A DNA stretch of 64,000 bases from Zygotorulaspora mrakii (GCF_013402915.1 NC_050719.1:124001-188000), one strand, 5' to 3'. Shown: positions 28,926-39,975, counted from the stretch's first letter. Notes: generated by a model from the letters alone, not told the origin. Numbers and translations are program-made.

Positions 28926-29684
28926 ATGGTTGAAGATTCAAGAGTGCGGGATGCTATCAAGTCAGGCGAGCAAAAAGCCTTACCCGCTTCACTCGTTCCC
29001 GAGGCGCCTGCAGTATTATCATCGAAAGACAAGACAACCCAAAGACTTATCATTGTTCTTTCAATGGCATCATTGGAAACACACAAAATATCATCATCGG
29101 GCCCGGGTGGAGATAAATATGTCTTATTAAATTGTGATGATCATCAAGGCCTTTTGAAGAAAATGGGTAGGGATATCAGCGAAGCTAGACCCGATATTAC
29201 CCACCAGTGTCTATTAACGCTGCTGGATTCTCCCATCAACAAAGCGGGAAAGCTGCAGGTGTACATTCAAACAAGTCGAGGTGTTTTGATTGAAGTCAAC
29301 CCAACTGTTCGTATCCCAAGAACTTTTAAAAGATTTTCAGGGCTCATGGTCCAATTATTACACAAACTTTCCATTAGGTCAGTGAATTCTGAAGAAAAAC
29401 TACTCAAAGTCATAAAAAATCCCATTACAGATCATTTACCAACAAAATGTCGCAAAATTACGCTGTCCTTTGATGCTGAAGTGATCCGTGTTCAGAATTA
29501 TGTTGAAAAAATTGATAAGGACGAGAGTATATGTGTTTTTGTTGGTGCAATGGCTAGAGGTAAAGATAATTTCGCGGATGAGTACGTGGACGAGAAGGTT
29601 GGCCTCTCGAACTACCCATTATCTGCATCAGTAGCATGCTCAAAGTTCTGTCATGGTGCTGAAGACGCTTGGGGAATTATATAA
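28926..29684 (+). CDS. EMG1: Emg1/Nep1, 18S rRNA pseudouridine N1-methyltransferase
   Basis: A 252-aa SPOUT-class methyltransferase, same length as S. cerevisiae Emg1 (YLR186W). It methylates the hypermodified pseudouridine of 18S rRNA and is required for small-subunit assembly in the nucleolus. Conserved blocks include [37 protein letters not shown], and the SAM-binding knot with [13 protein letters not shown] and [22 protein letters not shown]-like elements lie just upstream. Start at the only suitable ATG. Confidence 0.97.
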   Translation: MVEDSRVRDAIKSGEQKALPASLVPEAPAVLSSKDKTTQRLIIVLSMASLETHKISSSGPGGDKYVLLNCDDHQGLLKKMGRDISEARPDITHQCLLTLLDSPINKAGKLQVYIQTSRGVLIEVNPTVRIPRTFKRFSGLMVQLLHKLSIRSVNSEEKLLKVIKNPITDHLPTKCRKITLSFDAEVIRVQNYVEKIDKDESICVFVGAMARGKDNFADEYVDEKVGLSNYPLSASVACSKFCHGAEDAWGII

Positions 29685-29830
29685 ATGTTTATAACCATCT
29701 TGTAATATAAGCTCCCAGCAACTCAGAGTACTTTTAAATAGATTTGGACTGCTGAACACAGCTCAGCCATTTTTTTTTATATTCCGTCTGTCGTTTTGGT
29801 AGTGATTTATATCACGTAGATCTCATTTTT

Positions 29831-29837
29831 TGTTTCA
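29831..29837 (-). promoter_or_regulatory. Pheromone response element before PRM1
   Basis: TGTTTCA, the exact complement of the Ste12 site TGAAACA, about 145 bp upstream of PRM1, a pheromone-induced gene in S. cerevisiae. Only one copy was seen. Confidence 0.5.
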
Positions 29838-29980
29838 GATGTGTTTGGCGCCAAGATTCAGATTCAAATCTTGGGTATATATATGTATAAATTAACTTGA
29901 GTGGCTATTACTAATAACTTGTAATTAAATATAGGTCAGAATCAGAAGAAAAGTAAGGTTACTGTCGAACTGTTTAGAGA

Positions 29981-31975
29981 ATGCCATATTTCACAAGTTA
30001 TTTAAGATTAAATGACAGATTATCTCAGGTTTGGATAAACACCTATACACTGATGCTACTTATAGTGATGTTAAAACTTGTTTTTTTTACCAAATCAATT
30101 AAAGATTCCATTAACCTTGCAAAGAATTATACCATGTCACACTGTGATGACATCGATTCTTTATATTCCGATGCACTTAACGGAACTCCGCATTACTTGG
30201 GTAAAATGGGGAATTTCCTCATTGAAAAAACAATGATTGAATCTGTGGAAGCAACATTGAAAGTGATTTCGTTGCTTCTTTACGCTAGCGAAGAATTACT
30301 GGCATTTATTGTCGATTTATATATAGGCACATATGTTTGCTTGATAGTCAGCGCTATCGACGGTACTGTAGATGTTGCAACAAATACAACCGAGGCACTA
30401 ATTGGAATGGTCAACTCTTCTGTAATAAGTCTCTCTAGCGAATTAGAAGGTGGTTTAACTGATATTTCTGATTTTCTCAATAAAGTAATTTCCGCAGCGT
30501 CTAAGGTCGAGAGCTTTTTCAAAGATGATGACAATGACAGTAATAATGCGTCAGACAAGATATCTAAACTGAATTTAACAATATCTTCACTGAGAGATAT
30601 GAAGATACCTTCTTCTATAAACAATAAATTACAAGAGTTATCTAATAAAACACCTGATTTTGCAGATGTTAAAAATATGACTAAGAATCTAATCTCATTA
30701 CCTTTTGAAAAGGTAAGGAATGAAATTGCATCGATTAATTCCACTGGTATCGTGGGAGACTCTGATTTATTTTACGTACCGCCACTTACCATGAATAATG
30801 GCACTACAAGTGGAATTTGCAGATCAAACGAGGCACAGATTGAGAAAATCTACGACGCTTTTGGCAAAACATTGCAAACAGTAACGGTAATACTAATCGT
30901 TTTGATAATGGTTGGTGCCCTGGCTGCAATGGTTCCTAGCGCTTGGAAGGAATATAGACAATGGAAGAAATTGAGTGCTCTGCGGGATGAATATCTGGAG
31001 GTGCACGAGAAGCGCAATCATTTAGATCCATTCGATTCCTTTGAAAGTGAGAAGTCTTACGACGTGATAGCGAGCTACCATCGATGTTTCAATGTGTGGA
31101 GTGGGCGCATCTCAAATATCATCATGCGCATGTTCACTTCCATGTCAAGCGAAGAGCTGAATAATAGTACGAAGGTAAAAATTCAATGGGTGGTATCATA
31201 TATGACCACTGAGCGGGCACTTTTACTATTAGGAGTAGGATTTTTGGCATTAATGACGTGTATTTGCCAATTCATTATGATTGCGGTTTGTCGATCCTTC
31301 TTAAATAGCAAAGACATTACTTCATTGGCTGGTTCATCGAATAGCTCTTTCTCGACCTCTTTGCAGAACGATATGGTTCAATGGTCTGGAAACACAAATC
31401 TTTACATAGGATCTACAGAAGATAGAATGAATTCTCGAGTGTTCGGATGGATCAATGAAACAACTCTCTCGATAAATACAACCGCAAACAAAATGATGGA
31501 CGAGATCGATACCACCATCCAGAACGCTTTCGAAAACACTATTCTGTACCCTCCTATGAGTACAATAGTCAAGTGCACCATAGGCAATAAGCTGACTGCC
31601 ATCGAGAGCGCAATGACCTGGATACACAACAAAGCGCATTTTAATCTCCCGCGTATCGACCCTTTAGAGATACAGGCGTTGCTGCTGCCAGAACAAAACA
31701 GCACGGGCAGCATGAACAGCACGAGCAGTGTCAACCCTCAGAGTGACAGCGTTGGAAAGACAAAAAAGCCTGCAGTTGCAGTGGCCACTGCAGTGCAATC
31801 TCTGGCAGAAAACATCCGCACAGGTCTACTCGCTGTACTGGAAAGCTTCTACAAAACAACAATGTGGGAACTAATTGTGGCATTTATTTTGATCGCTCTG
31901 TGGGTAATACAACTGCCCATAGCACTATCCACAATTTTCTGCAGAACGCACAGATCGACGGCTCCAGATGCATAG
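29981..31975 (+). CDS. PRM1: Prm1, mating plasma-membrane fusion protein
   Basis: A 664-aa multispanning glycoprotein promoting plasma-membrane fusion during mating; S. cerevisiae Prm1 is 661 aa. Hydrophobic segments occur near residues 23-40, 95-125, 302-324, 412-436 and 630-655, separating large loops with many N-x-S/T sites (for example NNGTTSG, NNSTKV, NSTGSMNSTSS). It lies directly upstream of the SKG3/CAF120 gene, as PRM1 (YNL279W) precedes CAF120 (YNL278W), while the gene on its left is EMG1 from the chromosome XII track. A single Ste12-type element is upstream. Confidence 0.93.
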   Translation: MPYFTSYLRLNDRLSQVWINTYTLMLLIVMLKLVFFTKSIKDSINLAKNYTMSHCDDIDSLYSDALNGTPHYLGKMGNFLIEKTMIESVEATLKVISLLLYASEELLAFIVDLYIGTYVCLIVSAIDGTVDVATNTTEALIGMVNSSVISLSSELEGGLTDISDFLNKVISAASKVESFFKDDDNDSNNASDKISKLNLTISSLRDMKIPSSINNKLQELSNKTPDFADVKNMTKNLISLPFEKVRNEIASINSTGIVGDSDLFYVPPLTMNNGTTSGICRSNEAQIEKIYDAFGKTLQTVTVILIVLIMVGALAAMVPSAWKEYRQWKKLSALRDEYLEVHEKRNHLDPFDSFESEKSYDVIASYHRCFNVWSGRISNIIMRMFTSMSSEELNNSTKVKIQWVVSYMTTERALLLLGVGFLALMTCICQFIMIAVCRSFLNSKDITSLAGSSNSSFSTSLQNDMVQWSGNTNLYIGSTEDRMNSRVFGWINETTLSINTTANKMMDEIDTTIQNAFENTILYPPMSTIVKCTIGNKLTAIESAMTWIHNKAHFNLPRIDPLEIQALLLPEQNSTGSMNSTSSVNPQSDSVGKTKKPAVAVATAVQSLAENIRTGLLAVLESFYKTTMWELIVAFILIALWVIQLPIALSTIFCRTHRSTAPDA

Positions 31976-32464
31976 CATCGTTTCTCAAAAAGAACCTTTC
32001 GGCCGCTACGTTATTTTATAGAGACGAGCAATAAGGTTGTTGCAACGCCTCGATATGCTAGATTGTGCATTCCGTAAACGGCAGAGAGGGCACCGTGGTT
32101 GAGAATTCTTCATGTATGACACCCTGTAAGTGTGCCACCAAAAAGGTGTTACCCGTCGAGGTGCGATACGCAGTTTGACGAAAAAATAATATAAGCTACC
32201 AAAGAAGGTAAAACAAAACACGAGCTCTAAACGGATTGCTGATTACGAAGTTAAGACATTTTTTAAATGCAAGATTCAAGATTTGTAATTGGAGATTTGA
32301 GGTTCGAGATTTGAAATTTGGACAATTTAAGTCGTTCGGATCCATAAAATTAGAATCTTTAAATCTAGAATCTAGGCTTTTCTGTATAATTGTATTAAAC
32401 CAGCAGCTAAATTGACAAGCCGTTCATCTTTGATCTTTTGACGTTGTGGAAGTAAGCTGCCGCT
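31976..32464. other. PRM1-SKG3 intergenic region
   Basis: Contains a Reb1-type TTACCCG at 32149-32155 and a degenerate repeat of AGATTTG-like words at about 32274-32330. No gene recognised. Confidence 0.5.
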
Positions 32465-35431
32465 ATGAAACGAATTTTTTCCGGTGCAAAGACTCCAGAG
32501 TTCCCCGCTCCACCAAGATTTTTTTCTGGTGGTAACTCTCCGGGATCTAGTAGTCCCAAGAATACTGGAAGATCGCGATCTTCTTCTCTCTCTAAGATAT
32601 TTTCGGGCAGTAATTCTCCCAAATCACCTGTACTGCTTCCTCAGGAGTCATCAACTACAGGCCATCTATCTCCTGAGCTAGTACCTATAGTGACGTTGAT
32701 ATCGGCCCAGACACACAGAAGGTATCATGAAGGCACATTTTTGATCCTGCAGGATCTGAAAAACGATGGATCACCAGCGTCGCGCAAGTGGCAACAGGTT
32801 TATGGTGTTCTTATTGGTACACAGCTGGCACTATGGGATGCGAAAGAATTGGCGGGGAACAATCCAGATTTGGAAAATACGAACTTGAAGGAAATTGCTT
32901 CTAAACCATACTACATCAACTTCACTGATGCGAGTCTCAGAACTATTAATGGCTCAGATGCAGTCTTTACAGAATCAAAGAAAAAGCTGGAGAATGCACT
33001 TGTAGTTTCTACAACTTTGAAAAATAGATATTTTTTACAATTTGCTAATAAGGAATCGTTTAATCATTGGAATGCTGCGATTAGACTAAGTTTGTTTGAA
33101 CTCACATCTTTACAAGAAGCATATACAGGTGCATTTCTTTCAAGTAGAGGTGCAAAATTAGGTGATATAAAAATTATTTTGTCAAATTCAAAATTTGATT
33201 ATGAAGATTGGGTGAGTGTCAGATTTGGCACTGGTATGCCATGGAAGCGTTGTTTTGCTGTCATTTCACAATCAACGAGCAAAAAGCATCCATTTGGCAA
33301 GGTAAAATTTTATGAAAATAATAAGAAAAATAAAAAGACAAGTGCAATGGCGACTATAGTGTCTTCGAAAGCGTTGTATGCGGTTTATCCGTCATCACCT
33401 TTATTAATTGACACTTCAACAATCATCAAATTGGAAGGTGAAATAACTTTCGATAAAAAGGACTCACCACAAGAGACTAATATATTTATTATGCCGGAAA
33501 AACACCATGCTGTTCCAGGGTATGATACGATTATCAGGTTCCTTATTCCAGCAATGAATGCCTTTAGGTTATACGGTCGGCCGGAAAAGTTAATTGCCAA
33601 CAAGGTTGATCAAAATTCTTTACTATTTGCACTACCAACTTTACCACACATTCATTACTTGAAAGTCGATGATCTGTTGGCCCTCGCAAATTCGCTTTCA
33701 TGTTTGCAATGGTCTACTCATGATTGGAAAGGTCACATTAAAGATATTCTAACCAAAAAGATAGGTCATAATTATACTGGCTGTGGATCTAGTGCTAGTT
33801 TATCTGTTGCTTTATCCTCTCCAGTTATTGGGGCAGCTGAATTATTTGAGACTCCAAACAGTATCTCATCTCCCTCGTTCTTACCAAAACAAAGGCCAAC
33901 TAATGGCAGTACCTTGACGTTTAGTAGCACCAATACCGGTTCACATTCAACGCTGTCTGGTTCACCTTTACACAAACAAACTTTTACATTGTCTCCCGCT
34001 TCCACTAATGCTGATAAACAATCCAATGATCAAAGAACCTACCAAACAAGTCCAACGGAGAGATTGATGTCTAGTCCAACAAAGAAAGCTGTAGAGCAAC
34101 AAGGTCTGCTCAAGGTCAATATAAAGGAATCGAATTATGACAGGTTAGCTGTGGATACGATGAGAGGAAACAAAATCAATTACATTGATAAATACTCGAA
34201 TGCATCTGAATTGTCTGCTCTTTACGACAAGTATTCCGCAGCTCCATTTGGCAGATCTCCCGTTAGCGAAACAACTCCTGTAAGTCAAACAATTAACGTT
34301 AATGATAGCAATCCTACTGCCAGCCCTTATGCTCAGTACGTTGGATCATCAGATGCAAGAACCTTTGAAATCTCAAATATAAGGGATTCTACTAGTACTT
34401 CACATTCCAATGAAATTCCTGGTGATGCAGACAATGATGCACTCAATGATGACATCGATCCTCTCCAAGAGTTTAGCGATTTGGCAAAGACCATCAGCGA
34501 AATTGGCTTGGAGAGCGTTTCTTCAATATCGAAATATAACAAGGCCAACGATTATACTTTGGATGAGGACCTCAAGTTCAATTCTTCCCCTGCTGATATA
34601 GCTAATGAAGAAGATAACGTATTTGATCCCGACTATACCGAACACAATCATATGCTAGAGACAGAGAGTATATTAGATGCTTCCGAGGCATCTAGCGTCT
34701 ATACAACTAAAAATGATGGAAGGAGTCGTTCTGACTACTACTCGACTCCTCAAACAAGTGCGGTGCAACAAAGTGGTGTAACTTCTTCCGCAAATCGTCT
34801 TCCCCATTCTGTCGCAATGTCAGATATGACCCGTATGAATCAATCAATTCCCCTATCTAAACAAAGAGAAAGACCTGTGCAAAGTTCATATACAAATAAC
34901 TATAATCAACCCAATCTCACTCAAAATGTGAATCAATATTCATCAAGAAATGCCATGGCAAATCCCGTTCAAAAGCTGTCAAGACCTTCACCATCTAACT
35001 CACCTCAATACCAGCAATTCCCACAGTCGTACAATCAATCACCTTCAAGACCTTTTCATGCGCAACAGAATCATTATCAGGCTCCACCTTTTAAACAGTA
35101 TTCTCCAAAGCAAAATCCAGCACCACAGCCGCAGTACGAGCCATTTCAAATGTACTCTCCTCAGCATTCACAACTACCACAGCAGACACATCAAATGCAG
35201 TATGCACAAAAGCAGCCTTATCCACAAAGCGGAGTACCTCAAAATAGATTTCCGGATGGTAATCAGCCAGGCCCACAAGTGAGACAGCCCTTGCCTCATG
35301 GTGCAATTCAAAGTGGTCCTTATGGAGCCGCACCAAAAAAACCTGTCAGTACTAACAAACCACGGCCTCCTCCAAATGCGGGATTCTCACAGTTCATGCC
35401 TTCTGCTAATGTAAATCCATACTCAAGGTGA
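32465..35431 (+). CDS. SKG3: PH-domain protein, Skg3/Caf120 family
   Basis: A 988-aa protein ancestral to the S. cerevisiae pair SKG3 (YLR187W) and CAF120 (YNL278W). After a Ser/Pro-rich start with two FSGxNSP repeats, two pleckstrin-homology regions can be made out at about residues 85-210 (SRKWQQVYGVLIGTQLALWD) and 215-380 (MPWKRCFAVISQ). The second half is disordered: a Ser-rich acidic stretch, then a Gln/Pro/Tyr-rich tail. Skg3 is bud-neck associated and Caf120 is part of the CCR4-NOT environment; which role dominates here is unknown. Flanked by PRM1 (YNL279W) on the left and MDL1 (YLR188W) on the right, combining both descendant contexts. Confidence 0.92.
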   Translation: MKRIFSGAKTPEFPAPPRFFSGGNSPGSSSPKNTGRSRSSSLSKIFSGSNSPKSPVLLPQESSTTGHLSPELVPIVTLISAQTHRRYHEGTFLILQDLKNDGSPASRKWQQVYGVLIGTQLALWDAKELAGNNPDLENTNLKEIASKPYYINFTDASLRTINGSDAVFTESKKKLENALVVSTTLKNRYFLQFANKESFNHWNAAIRLSLFELTSLQEAYTGAFLSSRGAKLGDIKIILSNSKFDYEDWVSVRFGTGMPWKRCFAVISQSTSKKHPFGKVKFYENNKKNKKTSAMATIVSSKALYAVYPSSPLLIDTSTIIKLEGEITFDKKDSPQETNIFIMPEKHHAVPGYDTIIRFLIPAMNAFRLYGRPEKLIANKVDQNSLLFALPTLPHIHYLKVDDLLALANSLSCLQWSTHDWKGHIKDILTKKIGHNYTGCGSSASLSVALSSPVIGAAELFETPNSISSPSFLPKQRPTNGSTLTFSSTNTGSHSTLSGSPLHKQTFTLSPASTNADKQSNDQRTYQTSPTERLMSSPTKKAVEQQGLLKVNIKESNYDRLAVDTMRGNKINYIDKYSNASELSALYDKYSAAPFGRSPVSETTPVSQTINVNDSNPTASPYAQYVGSSDARTFEISNIRDSTSTSHSNEIPGDADNDALNDDIDPLQEFSDLAKTISEIGLESVSSISKYNKANDYTLDEDLKFNSSPADIANEEDNVFDPDYTEHNHMLETESILDASEASSVYTTKNDGRSRSDYYSTPQTSAVQQSGVTSSANRLPHSVAMSDMTRMNQSIPLSKQRERPVQSSYTNNYNQPNLTQNVNQYSSRNAMANPVQKLSRPSPSNSPQYQQFPQSYNQSPSRPFHAQQNHYQAPPFKQYSPKQNPAPQPQYEPFQMYSPQHSQLPQQTHQMQYAQKQPYPQSGVPQNRFPDGNQPGPQVRQPLPHGAIQSGPYGAAPKKPVSTNKPRPPPNAGFSQFMPSANVNPYSR

Positions 35432-35690
35432 TTTTTTCGTCCAAGTCCTTAGTGAGCGGCATCCCATATATCGTACCTGCAAGTTGATACCTTAATCTTG
35501 CGTTTTTAGGTTAAAAAACTACATAAAAAGGGCCTTATTTGTATTCTTAATCGCATTTATATATTTCATTACTTATCACATGACTTAAACTTATTCTGCA
35601 TTTTTGGCAGTCTCCATAATCACGAGTACACTTGGTCTTTAACGAGTATGAACATGATTAGCAAGTAACCATTCCAACGTCTTGAAGCCA

Positions 35691-37910
35691 ATGATTAGTT
35701 TACTGAGGCATCATTTGCACTCTAGTGCTAAGCTGAATACTCAATTGAATGTATGCGTGCGCCGATTGCATGTTCCTTACAAATATAGAACCTCATCACT
35801 GAATTTTGTTGGAAATAATCTTCGGCAATCTCATATTACAATAGAAATTCTCATCCTGAGTCAATTGAGATCCCAATCAACACATTTGAGAGCAGCTACT
35901 AAGTCTGCCCCTATCGAAAATGCTAACCTGAATTTACCTAGACTTTCGTCGTCCAATCTGACTGGATCAGGAATGAAAGATATCAAAAGATTGTTCCGAC
36001 TAGCGAAGCCAGAAACAATGTATATAGCTCTCGCCCTATTGCTTATTCTAATCTCAAGCTCTGTAAGTATGGTGCTTCCTAGCGTTATTGGCAAATTGTT
36101 GGATTATGCGAAAGATGGCTTCGAGACAAGTGATGTTGAGGAGACAGAAGGTTCACAAGAGGAGACAGAAGGTTCACAAGAGGAGACAGAAGGTTCACAA
36201 GAGAAGACAGCTCGCAAAATTTATGGACTTAGTCCCAATCAATTCATTGCAGCTATGGGTTGTGTATTTGTGGTGGGAGCTATAGCAAATATGGGGCGCG
36301 TAATTATATTGAAGGTAACTGGTGAAAGGCTTGTGGCGAGGCTGAGAACTCGTACAATGAAAGCAGCTCTTGATCAAGATGCCACTTTTTTGGATACCAA
36401 TCGTGTTGGTGATTTGATCTCGAGACTATCTTCAGATGCTTCCATTGTAGCAAAGTCGGTTACACAAAACGTTTCCGATGGCACAAGGGCCACAATCCAA
36501 GGCATCGTGGGATTCGGTATGATGGGGTATATTTCGTGGCAGTTGACTTGCGTCATGGGGCTCATGATACCACCAATTGCAATTATGGCTTTAGTGTACG
36601 GCAGAAAAGTTAGAAATTTATCAAGGCAATTACAAACATCTGTTGGTGAATTGACAAAGGTTGCTGAAGAAGAATTGAATGCGACAAGAACAATCCAATC
36701 ATACGTTGGAGAGAAAAAAGAGATTCATCGATATGCTAAAGAGGTCAGAAACGTCTTCAATATCGGGCTTAAAGAAGCAATGGTGTCTGGTATGTTCTTT
36801 GGATCGACAGGTCTTGTAGGAAACGTTGCCCTATTATCATTGCTCATGGTAGGTACTAATATGATCCAAGCTGGACTGATGACAGTCGGAGATCTATCCA
36901 GCTTCATGATGTATGCCATCTACACCGGTACTTCAATGTTTGGTCTGTCAAACTTTTATTCGGAGATTATGAAAGGAGCCGGAGCAGCCGCAAGAGTGTT
37001 TGAGTTAAAAGATCGTAAGCCTCTGATATCCCCAACAATTGGAAAAGATCCAAAAACATTACTAGGGAAATCGATTGAATTCAATCACGTATCATTCACT
37101 TATCCAACAAGACCCGGGCAACAGATTTTCAACGACATAAGTATTTCTATAGAGTCAGGCGAGCACGTTTGTTTCGTCGGTCCCTCTGGTTCTGGTAAGT
37201 CTACAATCGCTTCACTCCTATTGAGAAATTATGATGTCACCTCAGGATGCATTAAGATCGGCACTGACGATATCCGTAGTTTTAATCTAAGAAAATATCG
37301 AAGACTTCTGGGAGTCGTCCAGCAGGAACCAGTGTTGTTCAACGGCACTATTTTCGATAATATATTGTACACGGTCCCTCCAAAAGTGGCACAAGACAAA
37401 AATCGAGTGGCCAAAGCGATCGGGCAGGCAAACTGTGCCAAGTTTTTGTCAAATCTACAGGATGGATTGCAAACAAATGTTGGCCCCCGAGGTGCCCTGC
37501 TATCAGGTGGCCAAAAGCAAAGGGTCGCTCTAGCCAGGTCATTCCTTCTGCAGGCACCTCTGCTGATACTCGACGAGGCAACTAGCGCACTTGACGTCCA
37601 GAGCGAAGAGGTGATCGCCAGGACGCTGAAGGAAAGGGTCCAAAAGGGCCTGACCACCATATCGATAGCTCACAGACTCTCTACCATCAAGCACTCAACC
37701 AGAGTTGTCGTTCTAAGTAAACATGGCTCTGTCATTGAAACCGGGCCCTTCGAGCAGCTAATTGCAAATCCAAAGAGTGAGTTGAACGTATTACTATCGC
37801 AACAGCAGCAGGTTGATAACAAAGAACAGGAGAGGGAGCAAGAAGATATAAATGCCCATGTAATGAAATCAATCCCATGGACGGAAGATGCTACGAGCAA
37901 CGCAATCTAG
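35691..37910 (+). CDS. MDL1: Mdl1, mitochondrial half-size ABC transporter
   Basis: A 739-aa inner-membrane ABC transporter exporting peptides from the mitochondrial matrix. An Arg-rich N-terminus (about 1-100) fits a targeting sequence. Six membrane spans follow, then the nucleotide-binding domain with Walker A GPSGSGKST, signature LSGGQKQR, Walker B LLILDEATSALD and the switch His in SIAHRLSTI. An acidic linker after the first membrane span holds a 21-bp tandem repeat encoding ETEGSQE units, which helps explain the extra length over S. cerevisiae Mdl1 (695 aa). The frame extends to TTG 35682; the ATG at 35691 was chosen. Position after SKG3 matches YLR188W. Confidence 0.95.
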   Translation: MISLLRHHLHSSAKLNTQLNVCVRRLHVPYKYRTSSLNFVGNNLRQSHITIEILILSQLRSQSTHLRAATKSAPIENANLNLPRLSSSNLTGSGMKDIKRLFRLAKPETMYIALALLLILISSSVSMVLPSVIGKLLDYAKDGFETSDVEETEGSQEETEGSQEETEGSQEKTARKIYGLSPNQFIAAMGCVFVVGAIANMGRVIILKVTGERLVARLRTRTMKAALDQDATFLDTNRVGDLISRLSSDASIVAKSVTQNVSDGTRATIQGIVGFGMMGYISWQLTCVMGLMIPPIAIMALVYGRKVRNLSRQLQTSVGELTKVAEEELNATRTIQSYVGEKKEIHRYAKEVRNVFNIGLKEAMVSGMFFGSTGLVGNVALLSLLMVGTNMIQAGLMTVGDLSSFMMYAIYTGTSMFGLSNFYSEIMKGAGAAARVFELKDRKPLISPTIGKDPKTLLGKSIEFNHVSFTYPTRPGQQIFNDISISIESGEHVCFVGPSGSGKSTIASLLLRNYDVTSGCIKIGTDDIRSFNLRKYRRLLGVVQQEPVLFNGTIFDNILYTVPPKVAQDKNRVAKAIGQANCAKFLSNLQDGLQTNVGPRGALLSGGQKQRVALARSFLLQAPLLILDEATSALDVQSEEVIARTLKERVQKGLTTISIAHRLSTIKHSTRVVVLSKHGSVIETGPFEQLIANPKSELNVLLSQQQQVDNKEQEREQEDINAHVMKSIPWTEDATSNAI
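36138..36208 (+). repeat. 21-bp coding minisatellite in MDL1
   Basis: Three exact head-to-tail copies of a 21-bp unit (36138-36158, 36159-36179, 36180-36200) followed by a partial fourth. Each encodes seven residues, EETEGSQ. In-frame, so copy number can change without breaking MDL1. Confidence 0.95.
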
Positions 37911-38322
37911 CTAATTACATACAAGCAGCACTCTTGAACAGCACCATTGACCCTACCACTGCCAAGCTACTACTAGTACTTCTTGTCGATTACTACTACT
38001 TGTTTCCACAACATCCCATCACATGCTATGGTTTCTGCTTAGCGAGCAGGCCTTTTTTCTGACTGCAAAAAATGTGGCATCTCGGTCCGAGAGCAGATGC
38101 TTAAAAAATTGGACAAGCCACAGTAATGAACAATCAGAGCGTTTGCAACAGCTAGAGATGGGGAGGATGTGAGAGAATCTTAATGTTATATAGATGTTCT
38201 GTATATAATCGAATTCAGGATAGAGTTTTTAATCTGCTCTCAACAATTATTTTAGGGAGTTCACTGGTTGTTCCTCAGTGGCATCATTTTGAAATATAAA
38301 TTATAAAAGGTGGTATCTAAGT
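37911..38322. other. MDL1-MET2 intergenic region
   Basis: A 412-bp gap serving as the MET2 promoter, with two Met31/32-type sites. Nothing else seen. Confidence 0.5.
38068..38124 (+). promoter_or_regulatory. Met31/32-type sites upstream of MET2
   Basis: AAAAATGTGGC at 38068-38078 and GCCACAGT (complement ACTGTGGC) at 38117-38124, both matching the Met31/32 AAACTGTGGC-type consensus, 200-255 bp before the ATG. No exact CACGTG was seen in this gap. Confidence 0.6.
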
Positions 38323-39774
38323 ATGTCTCAAACACTTAGGTCGAAAACTTTGGCAGAAGTTGACATCGATCAAGTTGCTTGCACCAACCCGTTTGTGAAG
38401 CTAGTGAATGACCAGAGGATAGTGGAGGTTCCTGAACTGACGCTGGAATCTGGCATCACGATCCGCAATTTCCCTATTGCTTACAAATCCTGGGGGTCGT
38501 TGAATGAGAAGGGGGATAACTGTCTAGTGATATGCCATGCGCTCACAGGATCATCCGACGTGGCGGATTGGTGGGGCCCATTACTAGGTAATGGCCAGGC
38601 TTTTGATACTTCGCGATTTTTCATTATCTGTCTGAACTCTATGGGCTCTCCGTACGGCTCGTTCTCACCGTTGACTGTTGATGAGGAGACGGGCAGACCG
38701 TATGGGCCAGAGTTTCCTCTATGCACAGTACGAGATGATGTACGTGCACACAAGATTGTATTAGACTCTTTAGGTGTCAAGTCAATCGCGTGCGTTATTG
38801 GTGGATCCATGGGTGGCATGCTGGTGCTCGAATGGGCAGCTATGTTTGATCGCCAATACGTAAGAAACATTGTTGCATTGGCAACATCCGCTAGGCACTC
38901 AGCCTGGTGCATATCATGGTCTGAAGCTCAGAGACAGACCATATATTCAGATCCTAAATACGAGGACGGATACTATCTTTTGGAAGATCCTCCAACTGCA
39001 GGGTTATCGGCGGCTCGTATGTCAGCGCTTTTAACCTATCGTTCGAGAAACAGTTTTGAAAAAAAGTTTGCTAGAAGGTCGCCTTCTTTAGAGCATCAAA
39101 GGAAGGTTGCTCAGCAGGAATTGCCCTTACCATCAACAGTCAGTGAGCAATCGTTGCAAATTCATAATGATGGTCATAACCATAAAAGAGAAAACTCGTA
39201 CCAGAAATGCAATAGCGTCGTGTCATCGAACTCTTCAGAATCCGTTCGTTCTGTCTCGTCTGTAACGTCGTCAAGTTCAGTAACAGGGTCAACAAAAGAG
39301 GTGAAGCCGCCACAGACATATTTCTCTGCTCAAAGCTATCTAAGATATCATGGGACAAAATTCGTTAACAGATTTGATGCTAATTGTTATATTGCAATTA
39401 CGCGAAAACTGGATACGCATGATTTAGCTCGTGGCAGAGAAGAGCATGAGGAAGATATCACCCGAGTCTTGCATTCTATTGATCAACCTTCGTTGATCAT
39501 TGGTATAACATCAGACGGTCTATTTACATATTCCGAGCAAGAATTTCTGGCAGAAAATATTCCTAATTCAACGCTGACAGAAATCCAGTCACCAGAAGGC
39601 CACGATGCTTTCTTATTGGAGTTCAAATACATAAATGAACTAATAATCAAATTTTTAAAACAAAATGCTGAGGAGATCATGTCATCTCCTCCCCGTCTTT
39701 GGAAGGAAAACGATTCGAGCGTTGTTATAACAGACTCATTATTTGGCGAGGCTGAAGAGGTAACTAATTGGTAA
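38323..39774 (+). CDS. MET2: Homoserine O-acetyltransferase Met2
   Basis: Converts homoserine and acetyl-CoA to O-acetylhomoserine, the sulfur-acceptor step of methionine synthesis. 483 aa against 486 in S. cerevisiae. An alpha/beta-hydrolase fold: oxyanion region CHALTGSSDVADWW, nucleophile in GGSMGGM at Ser162, Asp in GITSDGLFTYSEQ and His in PEGHDAF near the C-terminus. A Ser-rich, low-complexity insertion at about residues 248-330 interrupts the fold, a known yeast feature. Located between MDL1 and ATG26, whereas in S. cerevisiae MET2 (YNL277W) follows CAF120, consistent with an unduplicated ancestor. Confidence 0.97.
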   Translation: MSQTLRSKTLAEVDIDQVACTNPFVKLVNDQRIVEVPELTLESGITIRNFPIAYKSWGSLNEKGDNCLVICHALTGSSDVADWWGPLLGNGQAFDTSRFFIICLNSMGSPYGSFSPLTVDEETGRPYGPEFPLCTVRDDVRAHKIVLDSLGVKSIACVIGGSMGGMLVLEWAAMFDRQYVRNIVALATSARHSAWCISWSEAQRQTIYSDPKYEDGYYLLEDPPTAGLSAARMSALLTYRSRNSFEKKFARRSPSLEHQRKVAQQELPLPSTVSEQSLQIHNDGHNHKRENSYQKCNSVVSSNSSESVRSVSSVTSSSSVTGSTKEVKPPQTYFSAQSYLRYHGTKFVNRFDANCYIAITRKLDTHDLARGREEHEEDITRVLHSIDQPSLIIGITSDGLFTYSEQEFLAENIPNSTLTEIQSPEGHDAFLLEFKYINELIIKFLKQNAEEIMSSPPRLWKENDSSVVITDSLFGEAEEVTNW

Positions 39775-39975
39775 TGATAAAATGAGCAGTAATGGACTTA
39801 AATATTGTGCATGAATGTATAAATAATAATAAGACTTGTACTTGAAATGGTAATGAAACTTTTCAAGTAAAAATAAATATTCCTACTAGCAGTAATTACT
39901 ACACTGATCTTTTTCTGAAAATGTGAGTGGTGTTTTGTATTTTTCGTGGCCTCATCTCAAAAAGATTGCAATGAC

